In this document: in pieces, positions 34,453-44,060 of the stretch
How the letters are laid out: each line of letters starts with the position of its first letter
How positions within the stretch are numbered: the stretch's first letter is position 1
Source: an uncultured Akkermansia sp.
GTDB lineage: Bacteria > Verrucomicrobiota > Verrucomicrobiia > Verrucomicrobiales > Akkermansiaceae
Assembly: GCA_905200945.1 (NCBI GenBank)
Contig: CAJKMG010000011.1
Span: 1-64,000, forward strand
Length of the DNA stretch: 64,000 nucleotides
Direction of reading: 5' to 3'
The notes under the pieces: generated by a model
What the model saw: the letters and a program-made list of their open reading frames with translations, nothing else
Database searches by the model: none
Told to the model about the DNA's origin: nothing
Program-made: the position numbers and the translations under genes

Positions 34453-34485
34453 GTGCTGTTCCGCCGTATTCCGGCGGAACAGCAC
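34453..34485 (+). terminator. Hairpin after ilvC
   Basis: A perfect 14-bp GC-rich stem (34453-34466 with 34472-34485, 5-base loop) begins 21 bases after the ilvC stop. It lacks a clear T tract but is well placed to end or attenuate ilvC transcription, or to protect the 3' end of the ilvC mRNA before the ABC gene. Confidence 0.55.
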
Positions 34486-34530
34486 GGATATTCCCGGGCT
34501 TTTCCCGGAAATCCGCCATTTATTCAGTTT

Positions 34531-35328
34531 ATGGAGCATGCCTCACTGGCCGTCAATGTGGAAAACGCCAGGGTATACCTGGGAGGGCACGAAATCCTGC
34601 ACAATATTTCCTGGCAGGTGCAGCGCGGAGAACGTTGTTTTATTCTGGGCGCCAACGGCGCCGGAAAGACAACGCTGGTCAAGGTGCTGATGGGGTTTGC
34701 CTGGCCTCTCTTCGGAGCCAGGGTGCAGGTCCTGGGCAAGACCTTCGGGCATGTGAACCTGCTGGAGCTGCGCAAGTCCATAGCATGGGTGAGTCCGTTC
34801 ATGCACAAATGGCTGGAGGACGGCTCCTGGAACGGACGCGACATGGTGCTTTCCGGCCCCGACGGCACTATCGGCCTTCTGAGGGAGCCGACGCCGGAAG
34901 AGGAGGAAAAAGCCGCAGGAATCATGGAATCCCTGAAAGCGGAGCATTTGATGGACAGGCCGGTGGTAGCCATGTCTTCCGGGGAACAGGTGAAAGTGCT
35001 GATTGCCCGGGCTCTGATGACGAATCCGGAACTGATGATTTTGGACGAACCCAGCGTTTACCTGGATTTGGCAGGGCGGGAATTTTTATTGAAAACCATT
35101 GAAGAGCTGGCTGAAACGAGGCCTGATCTGACCATCGTGTTTATTACCCAGCGCATTGAGGATATCCTTCCCGTATTTAACCGCGGCATGATTTTAAAGT
35201 CCGGAGAAATCGTAGCGCATGGAAGCCGGGACGAGGTGCTGACGGAAGAAAACCTGAAAGACGCCTTTGAGCTGGATATCCAGTTAATCAAGACGGAGAA
35301 GGGGCGTCTCTGGACCGTTATCCGATAA
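34531..35328 (+). CDS. Solitary ABC-type ATPase
   Basis: A ~265-residue soluble ABC ATPase with Walker A GANGAGKTT, signature region MSSGEQVKVLIARAL and Walker B MILDEP. There is no permease gene alongside. It resembles ModF/YlmA-type and PhnK-like stand-alone ATPases. ATG at 34531 was chosen; the frame opens upstream to 34444 across the ilvC hairpin. It lies 6 bases before a FadR-type regulator gene, so the two form an operon. Whether it powers a distant permease or has a non-transport role is unknown. Confidence 0.85.
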   Translation: MEHASLAVNVENARVYLGGHEILHNISWQVQRGERCFILGANGAGKTTLVKVLMGFAWPLFGARVQVLGKTFGHVNLLELRKSIAWVSPFMHKWLEDGSWNGRDMVLSGPDGTIGLLREPTPEEEEKAAGIMESLKAEHLMDRPVVAMSSGEQVKVLIARALMTNPELMILDEPSVYLDLAGREFLLKTIEELAETRPDLTIVFITQRIEDILPVFNRGMILKSGEIVAHGSRDEVLTEENLKDAFELDIQLIKTEKGRLWTVIR

Positions 35329-35334
35329 TTTTTC

Positions 35335-36030
35335 ATGAAGCAGTCCAAGACAATGGAGCTGAAGAAACCGGTGCGGGTGTCCCTGGCACGCCAGGTGCTT
35401 ACCGCCATGGAATCCATGATACGGTCCGGCAAATGGAAGGTTGGAGACCGCATTCCCGCGGAAGCGGAACTGGCCCGCGCCTTTTCCGTCAGCCACAACA
35501 CCATCCGGGAAGCCCTTCAATCCCTGATTCACATGGGGATGCTGGAGGCGCGCCCCGGGGACGGCACATATGTGATGGCGTCAGACCGCTTTGCCGTTGC
35601 GGTGAGCAACCGCCTCAAGGAATCCGATCTGCCCCAGATTCTGGAGGCCCGGCTGGCTTTGGAAAAGGAAATTGCGCGGCTTGCCGCCGTTAAAAGGACG
35701 GATGAAGATTTGAAAGAGCTGGAAAATGCCCTGAAGGACTGCCACGGCAGGGTAAGGCCGGGAATTGAGGATGACATGCTGTTTCATGCCGCCGTGGCCC
35801 GCGCCACGCATAATCCGGTGCTCTCGGAATTGTATAACGTGGTCATCCGCCATGTGCAGGAGAATCTGGAAAGGCTGCTTCAGGAGAAGCAATATGACGC
35901 CGGTGCCATGAAGTTGCATGATGACCTTCTCGCAGCCATCAGGAAGCAGGAGGCGGATGAAGCGGAGAATATTATTGTGAAGATTGTGGAATTTGACACC
36001 GTCAGCATAGGCGGGTCATGCCCTTCTTAA
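35335..36030 (+). CDS. GntR-family regulator, FadR/FCD subgroup
   Basis: A 231-residue regulator with an N-terminal winged helix (about residues 12-78; PAEAELARAFSVSHNTIREA) and a C-terminal all-helical FCD ligand domain that contains the metal/effector-binding Asp and His residues (DDMLFHAAVA, RHVQENL, KLHDDLLAAI). Such proteins usually sense organic acids or sugar acids. It follows the ABC ATPase gene with 6 bases between them and precedes the fucosidase gene by about 270 bases, so fucosidase control is possible but speculative. Confidence 0.9.
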   Translation: MKQSKTMELKKPVRVSLARQVLTAMESMIRSGKWKVGDRIPAEAELARAFSVSHNTIREALQSLIHMGMLEARPGDGTYVMASDRFAVAVSNRLKESDLPQILEARLALEKEIARLAAVKRTDEDLKELENALKDCHGRVRPGIEDDMLFHAAVARATHNPVLSELYNVVIRHVQENLERLLQEKQYDAGAMKLHDDLLAAIRKQEADEAENIIVKIVEFDTVSIGGSCPS

Positions 36031-36076
36031 ATTAACGGAGCAGGCGATTCCCATCATGCGGAATCGGCATTTTTTT

Positions 36077-36096
36077 CGGCCTTTTTAGTAAGGCCG
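36077..36096 (+). terminator. Weak terminator-like hairpin after the GntR gene
   Basis: A 7-bp stem (CGGCCTT at 36077-36083 with 36090-36096) with a 6-base loop. T runs flank it (one just before, another about 20 bases after), so it may terminate the ABC-GntR transcript, but the spacing to the T tract is poor. Confidence 0.35.
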
Positions 36097-36299
36097 CCCG
36101 GAGAATGGTTTTATTTTTTTAGGAAATATATATTTTTATTTGATAAATAATGGTTTATCAGAAAATAAAACGGTATGGAGAACACATACGAGATGTTTTT
36201 TCAGTTGGCCGTACGGCGAAATGAAATTGGGGAACAAGAAAGCGGAACCGGCATGAATAATTCTGAAAGAAAAAGTGTTGCGTTTTGTATTTATTGGTA

Positions 36300-38081
36300 A
36301 TGAAGGCGAATGTATTTTCCATAATGATGTTGTTCTTTCATCTGTTTCCGGCATATGGAATCGACCCCAGCGTGAGGGGATTTGAAGAATTTCATGAAGT
36401 GCTGAAAAGTGCGGTTCGGGAACTTGATACCGTTCAGTCTCCGGATCATCTTTCTATGGCTATGAAGCATTTCCGTGCCTTGGTGGAGAAATGTGGGCGT
36501 AATCCCGATCTTGTTGCCGTTCTTGAGCTTACTTCAGAATCATGTCCCCCTCAACTAAAGGAGGCTTATAAAGCGGCAATGGAGTTGCAGGGGAAATTGC
36601 ATGATGCCTCTAAACGGCTGGCTATGAGTGGAATGATGCAAAATAAAGAGGAAATCAAACCGTATTTGGAGTTTATGCAAAAGTTTACTTTAAAGAAAAA
36701 TGCTCAAAAAAGAACGGAACCGCAGGTGCATGAAGGAGCGCCTCCCGAGACTGAGGATGCCCGGGACGCAAGAATGAAATGGTGGCGAGATGGAAAATTC
36801 GGCATGTTCATCCATTATGGGTTGTATTCCGGGCTGGCGGGGGAAATTCAGGGGAAAAAATATAAGGGATGCGTGGAATGGATTATGCAGTATTCCGGAG
36901 TGGATAGCGAAACATACTCCAGAGAGGCCCTTCCCAGGTTTAAGCCCAAACGCGGAAAGGCTGAGACATGGGTAAAATTGGCCAAAGAGGCCGGGTGCGT
37001 TTATACAATCCTGACAAGTCGGCATCATGAGGGTTTTAACATGTTTGATTCAAAATTCAGTGATTTTAACGTTAAAACGACCAAGGGTGTTGATATTGTA
37101 AAGGAATATGCAGAGGCATGTAAAAAATATGGAATGAAGGCAGGATATTATTTTTCCCTTCTTGACTGGAGCCATCCGGATTACGATCCGACAGGTTCAG
37201 GCATTTCTTATCCTAGTGGTAACTATGAGGCTCAAAAACAAGGACGGCGGCAATTCGGGAACCATGAAAAATACAAGGATTACCTTTACAATATTTTCAA
37301 TGAGTTGCTAACCAGCTATGCCCCGGTAGATCTGGTATGGTGGGATTTCAGTCAGCCTAGTTTTCAGGGAGATAAGGCGTGGAATGCGACAGCATTGATG
37401 AAGAATCTTTTTGAAAAAAATCCCAAGGCAATTCAAAATAATCGCTTGTACCATTCTGCAAATCATCTTAGTGAAGGGGGAATCAGAGTAACTCCCGCAT
37501 GGAAAGGGGATTATTCCACAGCGGAACACCATATTCCGGCAACTGGCATTAATGGAGATTGGGAAGCATGCCAGACTCTTAATGGAACATGGGGATATTC
37601 AGCGGATAATCAGGAATGGAAAACATCTCAAGCCCTGATTCGGGAGTTAATTGATACAGTTAGCCGCGGAGGGAACTTTCTGCTTAATATAGGCCCCATG
37701 CCCGACGGATCCATTCCTCCTGAAAGCATCCGTATTTTCAAGGAAATCGGTTTCTGGATGAAAAAAAACGGTGAAGCCATTTATGGAACCAGAGCCAATC
37801 CGCTGAATATTGAACTGACATGGGGACGCCTTACCAGAAAGGGGGAAGATATTACCTATATTTTTGTTTATGATAAACCGGATAATGGAGAGCTGACCAT
37901 TCCCTGCTCGTTTGAGGGTGATGTGAAAGCGGTTCTGCTTGACGGAGAGAAAACTGTCAACATGAGTCAGGATAAAAAGTCCAATACCACGACATTCTAC
38001 ATAAAAAATATGAAGATGGATACAGCCGCCACTGTGATCAAGGTGATGGGAAAACGCATGATTCACAAGAGGTCCGCGTGA
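36300..38081 (+). CDS. Secreted alpha-L-fucosidase, GH29
   Basis: Cleaves alpha-linked L-fucose from host glycans such as mucin O-glycans. From ATG 36300 the 593-residue protein has a signal peptide (to about residue 20), an unusual ~120-residue Lys/Glu-rich helical segment, then the GH29 barrel starting WWRDGKFGMFIHYGLYSG and TSRHHEGFNMFDS, and the likely nucleophile Asp349 in VDLVWWDFS. A C-terminal beta domain (about 480-590) follows. The ORF also starts at a TTG at 36285. Composition is more AT-rich than the surroundings, hinting at transfer. A terminator hairpin follows at once, so it is a single-gene unit. Confidence 0.93.
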   Translation: MKANVFSIMMLFFHLFPAYGIDPSVRGFEEFHEVLKSAVRELDTVQSPDHLSMAMKHFRALVEKCGRNPDLVAVLELTSESCPPQLKEAYKAAMELQGKLHDASKRLAMSGMMQNKEEIKPYLEFMQKFTLKKNAQKRTEPQVHEGAPPETEDARDARMKWWRDGKFGMFIHYGLYSGLAGEIQGKKYKGCVEWIMQYSGVDSETYSREALPRFKPKRGKAETWVKLAKEAGCVYTILTSRHHEGFNMFDSKFSDFNVKTTKGVDIVKEYAEACKKYGMKAGYYFSLLDWSHPDYDPTGSGISYPSGNYEAQKQGRRQFGNHEKYKDYLYNIFNELLTSYAPVDLVWWDFSQPSFQGDKAWNATALMKNLFEKNPKAIQNNRLYHSANHLSEGGIRVTPAWKGDYSTAEHHIPATGINGDWEACQTLNGTWGYSADNQEWKTSQALIRELIDTVSRGGNFLLNIGPMPDGSIPPESIRIFKEIGFWMKKNGEAIYGTRANPLNIELTWGRLTRKGEDITYIFVYDKPDNGELTIPCSFEGDVKAVLLDGEKTVNMSQDKKSNTTTFYIKNMKMDTAATVIKVMGKRMIHKRSA

Positions 38082-38090
38082 CCCTTCCGA

Positions 38091-38128
38091 GGGAGCTGGA
38101 AAGGGCGAAGGTTCCAGCTCCCTATTTT
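38091..38128 (+). terminator. Rho-independent terminator after the fucosidase gene
   Basis: A perfect 11-bp stem (GGGAGCTGGAA at 38091-38101 with 38112-38122) and 10-base loop is followed by a T-rich stretch (TATTTT). It begins 9 bases after the fucosidase stop codon. Confidence 0.8.
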
Positions 38129-38378
38129 GAAAATGACATTGGATCGCCCTGTGTCACGGATGATAGTTTGCCGGACAAGGCAGTAAAAACAGCCAATGTG
38201 GTTTGTTTTATATTCTATCTGTAAAAATAGAATGAAGCCGGATTGTGTAGGACGAGAAAGACCGACGTCCTTTTTTTCCTGTTTTTGAAAAGTGGTATTC
38301 CCATGAATGGGATGCGTGTGGGAACGGGCTATGTTTTTTATTCTTTAACGAATATGGAAGTTTGTTAGAGTGCCCGAT

Positions 38379-39041
38379 ATGGCTATCCACACTGAATGGA
38401 AGTGCCCGGCATGCGGCGCCTTTCTGGCTATGGAAGATGTGAATATGGCTGCAGATATGGTGTTATGCCGCTCCTGCAATAAGATAAGCAAATTTTCAGA
38501 GATTGTTCAGGAGGAAAGGGATGAGGAAATTCTTGATTCCATTCCCCGCCGCATGAGCGTGACGAAAACGGCGAGGGGGCTGGAAATAACGTATAAGAAA
38601 CCAAAAGGTGCGGGACTTTTTCTACTGATGTTTTCGATTTTTTGGAATTCTGTAACATGCGTTGCCCTGTTTGCGGTGAGGAAGGAAATGTCTTGCGAAA
38701 ATCTGTTCGGACTATTGTTTTTAATCCCTTTTGTTCTGGTTGGGGCTGGTACATTTGCGGGAGCTTTTTATGTGTTGTTTGGCCGCATGACGCTGATCCT
38801 GACGCCAAGCAGGGGGGAATTGTTCCGAGGAGTAGGTAATCTGGGCCGCCGACAGCATTTTTTGCTGGAGAAAGATTCCCGTATTTCCATCGAGGAAAGC
38901 AGTATACGGCGGAATCATGGAACTCTGTATAAAATTGTGGTGGAGCAACCGGGAGGAAAGCCATTCGAGTTTTGTACGGGTATTGAGGAAGCGGAGGCCC
39001 GGCAGTATATAGCGGCTCTTTTACGACAGATGAGAGAGTAG
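38379..39041 (+). CDS. Zinc-ribbon membrane protein of unknown function
   Basis: A ~220-residue protein with two Cys-x-x-Cys pairs near the N-terminus (WKCPACGAF and VLCRSCNKI), probably one structural zinc ribbon, then two membrane helices (about residues 80-100 and 110-140) and a C-terminal PH-like or DUF304-like soluble part. A GTG at 38370 and an ATG at 38379 are both usable starts. No family is recognised with confidence, and its neighbours (fucosidase and sulfatase) give no functional hint. Confidence 0.7.
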   Translation: MAIHTEWKCPACGAFLAMEDVNMAADMVLCRSCNKISKFSEIVQEERDEEILDSIPRRMSVTKTARGLEITYKKPKGAGLFLLMFSIFWNSVTCVALFAVRKEMSCENLFGLLFLIPFVLVGAGTFAGAFYVLFGRMTLILTPSRGELFRGVGNLGRRQHFLLEKDSRISIEESSIRRNHGTLYKIVVEQPGGKPFEFCTGIEEAEARQYIAALLRQMRE

Positions 39042-39171
39042 TTCTGCCGTTCCGTAATTTCAGGCAAAGTCATGGAACGCCGGAGGATCTGGTTTGCGGA
39101 AACGAAGCGTCAGGGAATTTCTGAATGAGGTTTTTTGATTGATAGGGCGGCTAAGATACGTAGATAAACGC

Positions 39172-40569
39172 ATGATGAAGAAAGAGCGCCTTTTGTTGAT
39201 TCTATGCGGTTTGTTTTGCGGAGCGGCAGTGGCGCAGCCCCGTCTTCCCACACCGCCGAACATGATTGTCATTCTGGCGGATGACCTGGGTTATGGGGAT
39301 TTGGGCTGTACTGGTTCCAGGCAGATTAAAACGCCTTCCATTGACCGGCTGGCCAAGGAGGGCGTGTTTTGCTCCCGGGCGTATGTGACGGCACCGATGT
39401 GTTCCCCCTCCCGCATGGGATTGCTGACGGGGCGTTTCCCCAAGCGTTACGGCATCACGACGAATCCCAATATCCAGATGGATTATCTTCCGGAGTCCCA
39501 CTACGGGCTGCCGCAGACGGAAAAATTGATTCCGGAGTATTTGGCCCCCTGCGGGTACCGGAGCGCGGTATTCGGCAAGTGGCATCTTGGCCATACGAAG
39601 GGATACACGCCGCCGGAGCGCGGTTTTACGCATTGGTGGGGGTTCCTGGGCGGTTCCCGGCATTATTTCCCCGTGAAGAAGGAGGCTGAAGGCCTGAATC
39701 CCTCCATGATTGTATCCAATTTTACGGATAAGACGGACATCACCTATTTGACGGACGATATTACAGACCGGGCGGTCGAATTTCTGCGGGAAGCCGGAAA
39801 GGATAAGAAACCTTTTTTCATGTTCGTTTCCTACAATGCCCCCCATTGGCCCAATGAAGCCAAACCGGAGGATATCGCCAAATTCAGGAACGTGCAGAAC
39901 GGGGAACGACGGGTTTATTGCGCCATGGTATATGCGATGGACAGGGGAATAGGCCGCATTCTGGATGCCTTGAAAGCAGACGGTTTGGAAAAGGATACCA
40001 TCGTCGTCTTCCTGTCGGACAATGGAGGCGCTCCGGAAGCTTCTTCCTGCAATGCCCCTTTCCGGGGTGCCAAGAGGCAGCATTTTGAGGGAGGTGTTCG
40101 CGTACCTTTTATTATCAGATATCCGGCGGACAAGCGTTTGATTCCCGGAAGCGTTTGCAGACAGCCCGTTTCCTCCGTGGATTTGCTTCCCGCTTTGCTG
40201 AAGGCGAATGGCCGTCACATTCCCAGGAAGCTGGACGGCATGGATATTCTGGAGCTGGTGGGGAACAAGGGAGCTTCCGTTCCGCGCACCTTTTTCTGGT
40301 GTACGGATTATACGTCCGCTGTGCTGGCCGGTGATATGAAGTACCTGCTGGTACCGGACCGCGCTCCGCAGTTTTACAATGTGGCGGATGATCCCCAGGA
40401 ACAGAGGGATTTGTATTTTTCCAGGCACCAGGATGCGGATTCCCTCGCTAAAAAGCTGGGAACATACCTGACTACGACGCCTGCATGCCGTTTTCCCGAC
40501 AGTATCAGCTGGTCCGCCAAATTGATGAGGGAGTATGACAAGACTGAGCCGGACAGACAGCCAGAGTAA
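39172..40569 (+). CDS. Secreted type I sulfatase
   Basis: A formylglycine-dependent sulfatase that probably removes sulfate from host glycans such as mucin. From ATG 39172 the 465-residue protein has a signal peptide (MMKKERLLLILCGLF..., cut after VAQ) and the sulfatase N-terminal metal motif ILADDLGYGDLG, then CSPSRMGLLTG with the Cys (about residue 77) converted to formylglycine by a maturase, plus GKWHLGH and LSDNGG for metal and sulfate binding. Length is normal for bacterial sulfatases. The exact subfamily cannot be told by eye. Confidence 0.93.
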   Translation: MMKKERLLLILCGLFCGAAVAQPRLPTPPNMIVILADDLGYGDLGCTGSRQIKTPSIDRLAKEGVFCSRAYVTAPMCSPSRMGLLTGRFPKRYGITTNPNIQMDYLPESHYGLPQTEKLIPEYLAPCGYRSAVFGKWHLGHTKGYTPPERGFTHWWGFLGGSRHYFPVKKEAEGLNPSMIVSNFTDKTDITYLTDDITDRAVEFLREAGKDKKPFFMFVSYNAPHWPNEAKPEDIAKFRNVQNGERRVYCAMVYAMDRGIGRILDALKADGLEKDTIVVFLSDNGGAPEASSCNAPFRGAKRQHFEGGVRVPFIIRYPADKRLIPGSVCRQPVSSVDLLPALLKANGRHIPRKLDGMDILELVGNKGASVPRTFFWCTDYTSAVLAGDMKYLLVPDRAPQFYNVADDPQEQRDLYFSRHQDADSLAKKLGTYLTTTPACRFPDSISWSAKLMREYDKTEPDRQPE

Positions 40570-40684
40570 GGCTGCGTTAGATTTATCCCGTATTTCGTTC
40601 TGCATGCCAGCGTTTGGGAACCTCCCACGACGGGAGAGGGGGAGGAACCGCGTGCATGGTTTTCTTTTCCCGCTGAAAAACGCT

Positions 40685-41053
40685 TTATTTTAGGCGTTTG
40701 GGTTCCGCAATGCGGAGAATGTGCTCTCCGGGAAGGGCCAGGTTGCCTTTATCCCGGGCAATCATTTCAAAGTAGTGGGGATCCTGTGAGATCCAGATGA
40801 ATTCGTTTTTTGCCTGTTCCATCTGCTCCCTTGATTTTTCCAGATGAGCCTGAAGGAAGGAACGTTCATGCTCCAGGGAGCGCAGATCCTTCCATGGCTT
40901 GAAACACACCAGGGAAAGCAGCATCGTCAGGCACAGGGCCAGGACAATGGCAAAGAGGCGCAGGGCTCTCTGGACGATCAGGGCACGTTTCTCCCGGCGG
41001 ATTTCAAGCTCCGCCAGGGTAAAACGGTGGTAGTAGCGGCGTCTCCAGAGCAT
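40685..41053 (-). CDS. FtsB/DivIC-like septum formation protein
   Basis: A 122-residue bitopic protein: short basic cytoplasmic N-terminus, one membrane helix (about residues 31-51), and a coiled coil (about 55-85) followed by WISQDPHYFEMIARDKGNLALPGE, the conserved FtsB/DivIC ending pattern (Y-x-E-x-x-A-R). This family bridges FtsL and FtsQ in the divisome. It lies 28 bases downstream of enolase in the same direction, the order eno-ftsB seen in many bacteria, which strengthens the assignment. Confidence 0.85.
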   Translation of the reverse strand: MLWRRRYYHRFTLAELEIRREKRALIVQRALRLFAIVLALCLTMLLSLVCFKPWKDLRSLEHERSFLQAHLEKSREQMEQAKNEFIWISQDPHYFEMIARDKGNLALPGEHILRIAEPKRLK

Positions 41054-41081
41054 TCCTTGCAGTCAAACGACACATTTTTGA

Positions 41082-42371
41082 TCATAGAATATGAATTTTA
41101 CCACCATAAACTGCGTCATTTCCCAGTTCTTCTTCAATTCTAAGCAATTGGTTGTATTTGGCCATGCGGTCGGAACGGCTTAGAGAGCCGGTTTTGATTT
41201 GCCCCGCGTTCGTCGCTACGGCAATATCCGCGATTGTGGCGTCTTCCGTTTCCCCGGAGCGGTGGGAGATGATGGCGGAGTATTTGTTATCCTTGGCCAG
41301 TTCCACCGTATCCAGCGTTTCCGTCAGGGAACCTATCTGGTTGACTTTCACCAGGACGGCATTCGCTACATGGCGGGAAATGCCCTGATTCAGGAATTCC
41401 ACATTCGTCACGAACAGGTCGTCCCCTACCAGCTGGGTATTGCCGCCCATGGCTTTAGTGAGCTGTTCCCAGCCCAGCCAGTCGTTTTCCGCACAGCCGT
41501 CCTCAATGGAAATGATGGGATATTTTTTCTGGAGTTCCTGGTAGTAAGCCGTCAGTTCCTCCGCTGTTCTGCCCAGGCCGTCCGATTTTTTGAAGACGTA
41601 CAGGTTCCGGGAGGGATCGTAGAATTCGGAGGAAGCCACGTCCAGGGCAATGAAGATATCCGTGCCCAGGGTGTACCCGGCCCGTTTTACGGCCTGTGCA
41701 ATGCATTCCAGGGCGTCGTCTGCTGATTTCAGAGCTGGGGCGAATCCCCCTTCATCCCCCACGGCAGTGGAAAGGCCGCGGTCATGCAGCACATCCTTGA
41801 GCGCATGGAAAACTTCCGCCCCGTAGCGCAGGGATTCCCGGAAAGTGGGAGCCCCCTTGGGCATGATCATGAATTCCTGAAAGTCGATGGGGGAGTCCGA
41901 ATGGGCTCCACCATTGATGATGTTCATCATGGGGACGGGCAAAACCTTGGCGTTCGGTCCACCCAGGTATTTGAAAAGGGGAAGGTTGAGCTGAATGGCG
42001 GCGGCTTTTGCCACGGCCAGGGAGACGCCCAGGATGGCGTTGGCCCCCAGGCGGGATTTATTGGGCGTGCCGTCCAGGTCGATCATGATTTTGTCAATGG
42101 CCGGCTGCAGGGTGGCATCGTGCCCTGATATTTCCGGGGCAATGATTTTATTGATGTTTTCCACGGCTTTAAGCACGCCCTTGCCTCCGTAGCGCTTGGC
42201 GTCTCCATCCCGGAGTTCCCAGGCTTCATGCTCTCCGGTGGAGGCTCCGCTGGGGACGGATGCGCGTCCGATAGCTCCCCCGGCGAGGGCCACGTCCACT
42301 TCCACGGTGGGATTGCCCCGTGAGTCGATGATTTCACGGCCGCGGACGTCAATAATTTCCATTTCATTCAT
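41082..42371 (-). CDS. eno: Enolase
   Basis: Catalyses 2-phosphoglycerate to phosphoenolpyruvate in glycolysis. The ~430-residue sequence contains EIIDSRGNPTVEV, GASTGEHEAWELRDGD, the acid/base region VGDEGGFAP, Mg-binding EDG and D, and the signature SHRSGETEDATIAD followed by KTGSLSRSDR. ATG at 42371 was chosen; others at 42377 and 42362 are possible. It is followed by the ftsB-like gene 28 bases downstream, a common arrangement. Nothing unusual. Confidence 0.97.
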   Translation of the reverse strand: MNEMEIIDVRGREIIDSRGNPTVEVDVALAGGAIGRASVPSGASTGEHEAWELRDGDAKRYGGKGVLKAVENINKIIAPEISGHDATLQPAIDKIMIDLDGTPNKSRLGANAILGVSLAVAKAAAIQLNLPLFKYLGGPNAKVLPVPMMNIINGGAHSDSPIDFQEFMIMPKGAPTFRESLRYGAEVFHALKDVLHDRGLSTAVGDEGGFAPALKSADDALECIAQAVKRAGYTLGTDIFIALDVASSEFYDPSRNLYVFKKSDGLGRTAEELTAYYQELQKKYPIISIEDGCAENDWLGWEQLTKAMGGNTQLVGDDLFVTNVEFLNQGISRHVANAVLVKVNQIGSLTETLDTVELAKDNKYSAIISHRSGETEDATIADIAVATNAGQIKTGSLSRSDRMAKYNQLLRIEEELGNDAVYGGKIHIL

Positions 42372-42377
42372 GATCAT

Positions 42378-42794
42378 AAGATTTCTTTTTGTCCTTTTTA
42401 GACAGGGAAACAGGCTTTCCCGTTCCGGAGAAGCATGTCATGTCCCTAGAAGTTCCGGTTTCAAAAGCAGGACTGACGCAGAACGGGGACGAAGCTTGCC
42501 GGCTTCTTCAGGGCCATGATGCCCCGCAGAATGAAGGGGTTCCTTTGCTGGGCATCCGCCTGCCCGGTCTTAGGAATTTTGCCGGGAAGAAGCTCAGGAG
42601 AATCTGGCAGGACAGGAGGTCGGCGAGGTGCGTGGACCCTCAAAAGGGCAGGAGCAGCCGCTTTTGCACGGCGGAAACTGCGGCAGGGGGGGGAAGTTGC
42701 GCCGTTTCGTGACGCAGGGAAGGACGGCATGCCGGAACGGGGCCTTGATTCCGTCCCGTTCCGGGTATGGAATGAGGCGCTTACTATTAAAACC
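42378..42794. other. Divergent intergenic region between eno and dapL
   Basis: About 417 bases holding both promoters. The dapL frame is open upstream to 42516, but the 93-residue extension has no homology to the enzyme and is Arg/Gly-rich, so it is treated as noncoding. A G8 run lies near 42687. No RNA structure is recognised. Confidence 0.5.
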
Positions 42795-44036
42795 ATGCCT
42801 AACATTAACGATAACTTCCTCAAGTTGCAGGCGGGATATTTGTTCCCGGAAATAGGGCGCCGCGTGAATGCGTTTGCCGAATCCCATCCGGAGGCGGCCA
42901 AAAGGCTGATTCGCTGCGGCATCGGCGATGTGACGGAGCCGCTTCCCATGGCGGCTATTGAAGCCATGCACCGGGCCGTGGATGATTTGTCCACTCATGA
43001 ACGTTTTCACGGCTATGGGCCGGAGCAGGGGTATTGCTGGCTGAGGGAGGCAATCGCCAAAAAAGCCTATCAGGCCCACGGCGTGCATGTGGAAGTGGAT
43101 GAGATTTACGTGTCTGACGGAGCCAAATGCGACACGGGAAACATTCTGGATATTTTCGGGCCCGGCAACAGAATCGCCGTGCCGGATCCGGTTTATCCCG
43201 TGTATGTGGATACCAATGTCATGGCCGGGAATACCGGGAGTTCCAGCCCGGATGGTTCTTATGAAGGGCTGGTGTATCTGCCGTGCACTCCGGAAAATAA
43301 TTTTGTGCCGCAATTGCCTGATGAGCATGTGGATTTGATTTACCTGTGCTTCCCGAACAATCCCACCGGGGCCGTAGCTTCCCGGAATGAATTGCTGAAA
43401 TGGGTGGAATACGCCCGGGCGAACCGTGCCATTATCCTTTATGATTCCGCTTATGAGGCTTTCATACAGGATTCTTCCATTCCCAGATCCATTTTTGAAA
43501 TTCCCGGCGCACGGGATTGCGCCATTGAGTTCCGTTCCTTCTCCAAGCAAGGAGGCTTTACAGGGGTGCGCTGCGGTTATGTGGTGATTCCCAGGGAATT
43601 GCACGGATATGATTCCGAAGGGAACAAGGTTTCTATCAGCCGGCTCTGGAGCCGCCGCACCAGCACGAAATTCAACGGCGCTTCCTATATTGTCCAGCGG
43701 GGCGCCGCGGCTTTGTTCACCATGGAGGGCATGGCCCAGACTGCCGCTCTCATCAGCCATTACCTGGGGAATGCTTCGCTTCTGCTGAATGCCTGCCGTC
43801 AGGCGGGCATGCGCGTGTGGGGCGGGGAAAACGCCCCTTATGTATGGGTACAGTGTCCGGACGGTCTGGACAGCTGGCAAATGTTTGACAAGATGCTGCA
43901 TGAGGCGAATGTGGTTATTACGCCCGGTTCCGGTTTTGGTTCCAGGGGGGAAGGGTTCTTCCGCATTTCCGCGTTTAATTCACGGGAAAACGTGGATGAA
44001 GTCTGCCGCCGCATCCACAGCCTGTTTGCCAGATAG
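42795..44036 (+). CDS. dapL: LL-diaminopimelate aminotransferase
   Basis: A PLP enzyme that converts tetrahydrodipicolinate directly to LL-diaminopimelate, the short route to lysine and peptidoglycan used by plants, Chlamydiae and many Verrucomicrobia. The 413-residue protein starts at ATG 42795 with NDNFLKLQAGYLFPEIGRR and has RCGIGDVTEPLP, CFPNNPTGAVA, YDSAYEAF and the PLP lysine in FRSFSKQGGFTG. Length agrees with the family (~410). A strong hairpin follows the stop codon. Confidence 0.95.
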   Translation: MPNINDNFLKLQAGYLFPEIGRRVNAFAESHPEAAKRLIRCGIGDVTEPLPMAAIEAMHRAVDDLSTHERFHGYGPEQGYCWLREAIAKKAYQAHGVHVEVDEIYVSDGAKCDTGNILDIFGPGNRIAVPDPVYPVYVDTNVMAGNTGSSSPDGSYEGLVYLPCTPENNFVPQLPDEHVDLIYLCFPNNPTGAVASRNELLKWVEYARANRAIILYDSAYEAFIQDSSIPRSIFEIPGARDCAIEFRSFSKQGGFTGVRCGYVVIPRELHGYDSEGNKVSISRLWSRRTSTKFNGASYIVQRGAAALFTMEGMAQTAALISHYLGNASLLLNACRQAGMRVWGGENAPYVWVQCPDGLDSWQMFDKMLHEANVVITPGSGFGSRGEGFFRISAFNSRENVDEVCRRIHSLFAR

Positions 44037-44060
44037 AAGGGCGTTTTCAGACAGATGTCC

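Noticed and set aside
42516..42794. N-terminal extension of dapL
   Set aside because: Arg/Gly-rich, not conserved; the enzyme's conserved N-terminus begins at 42795.
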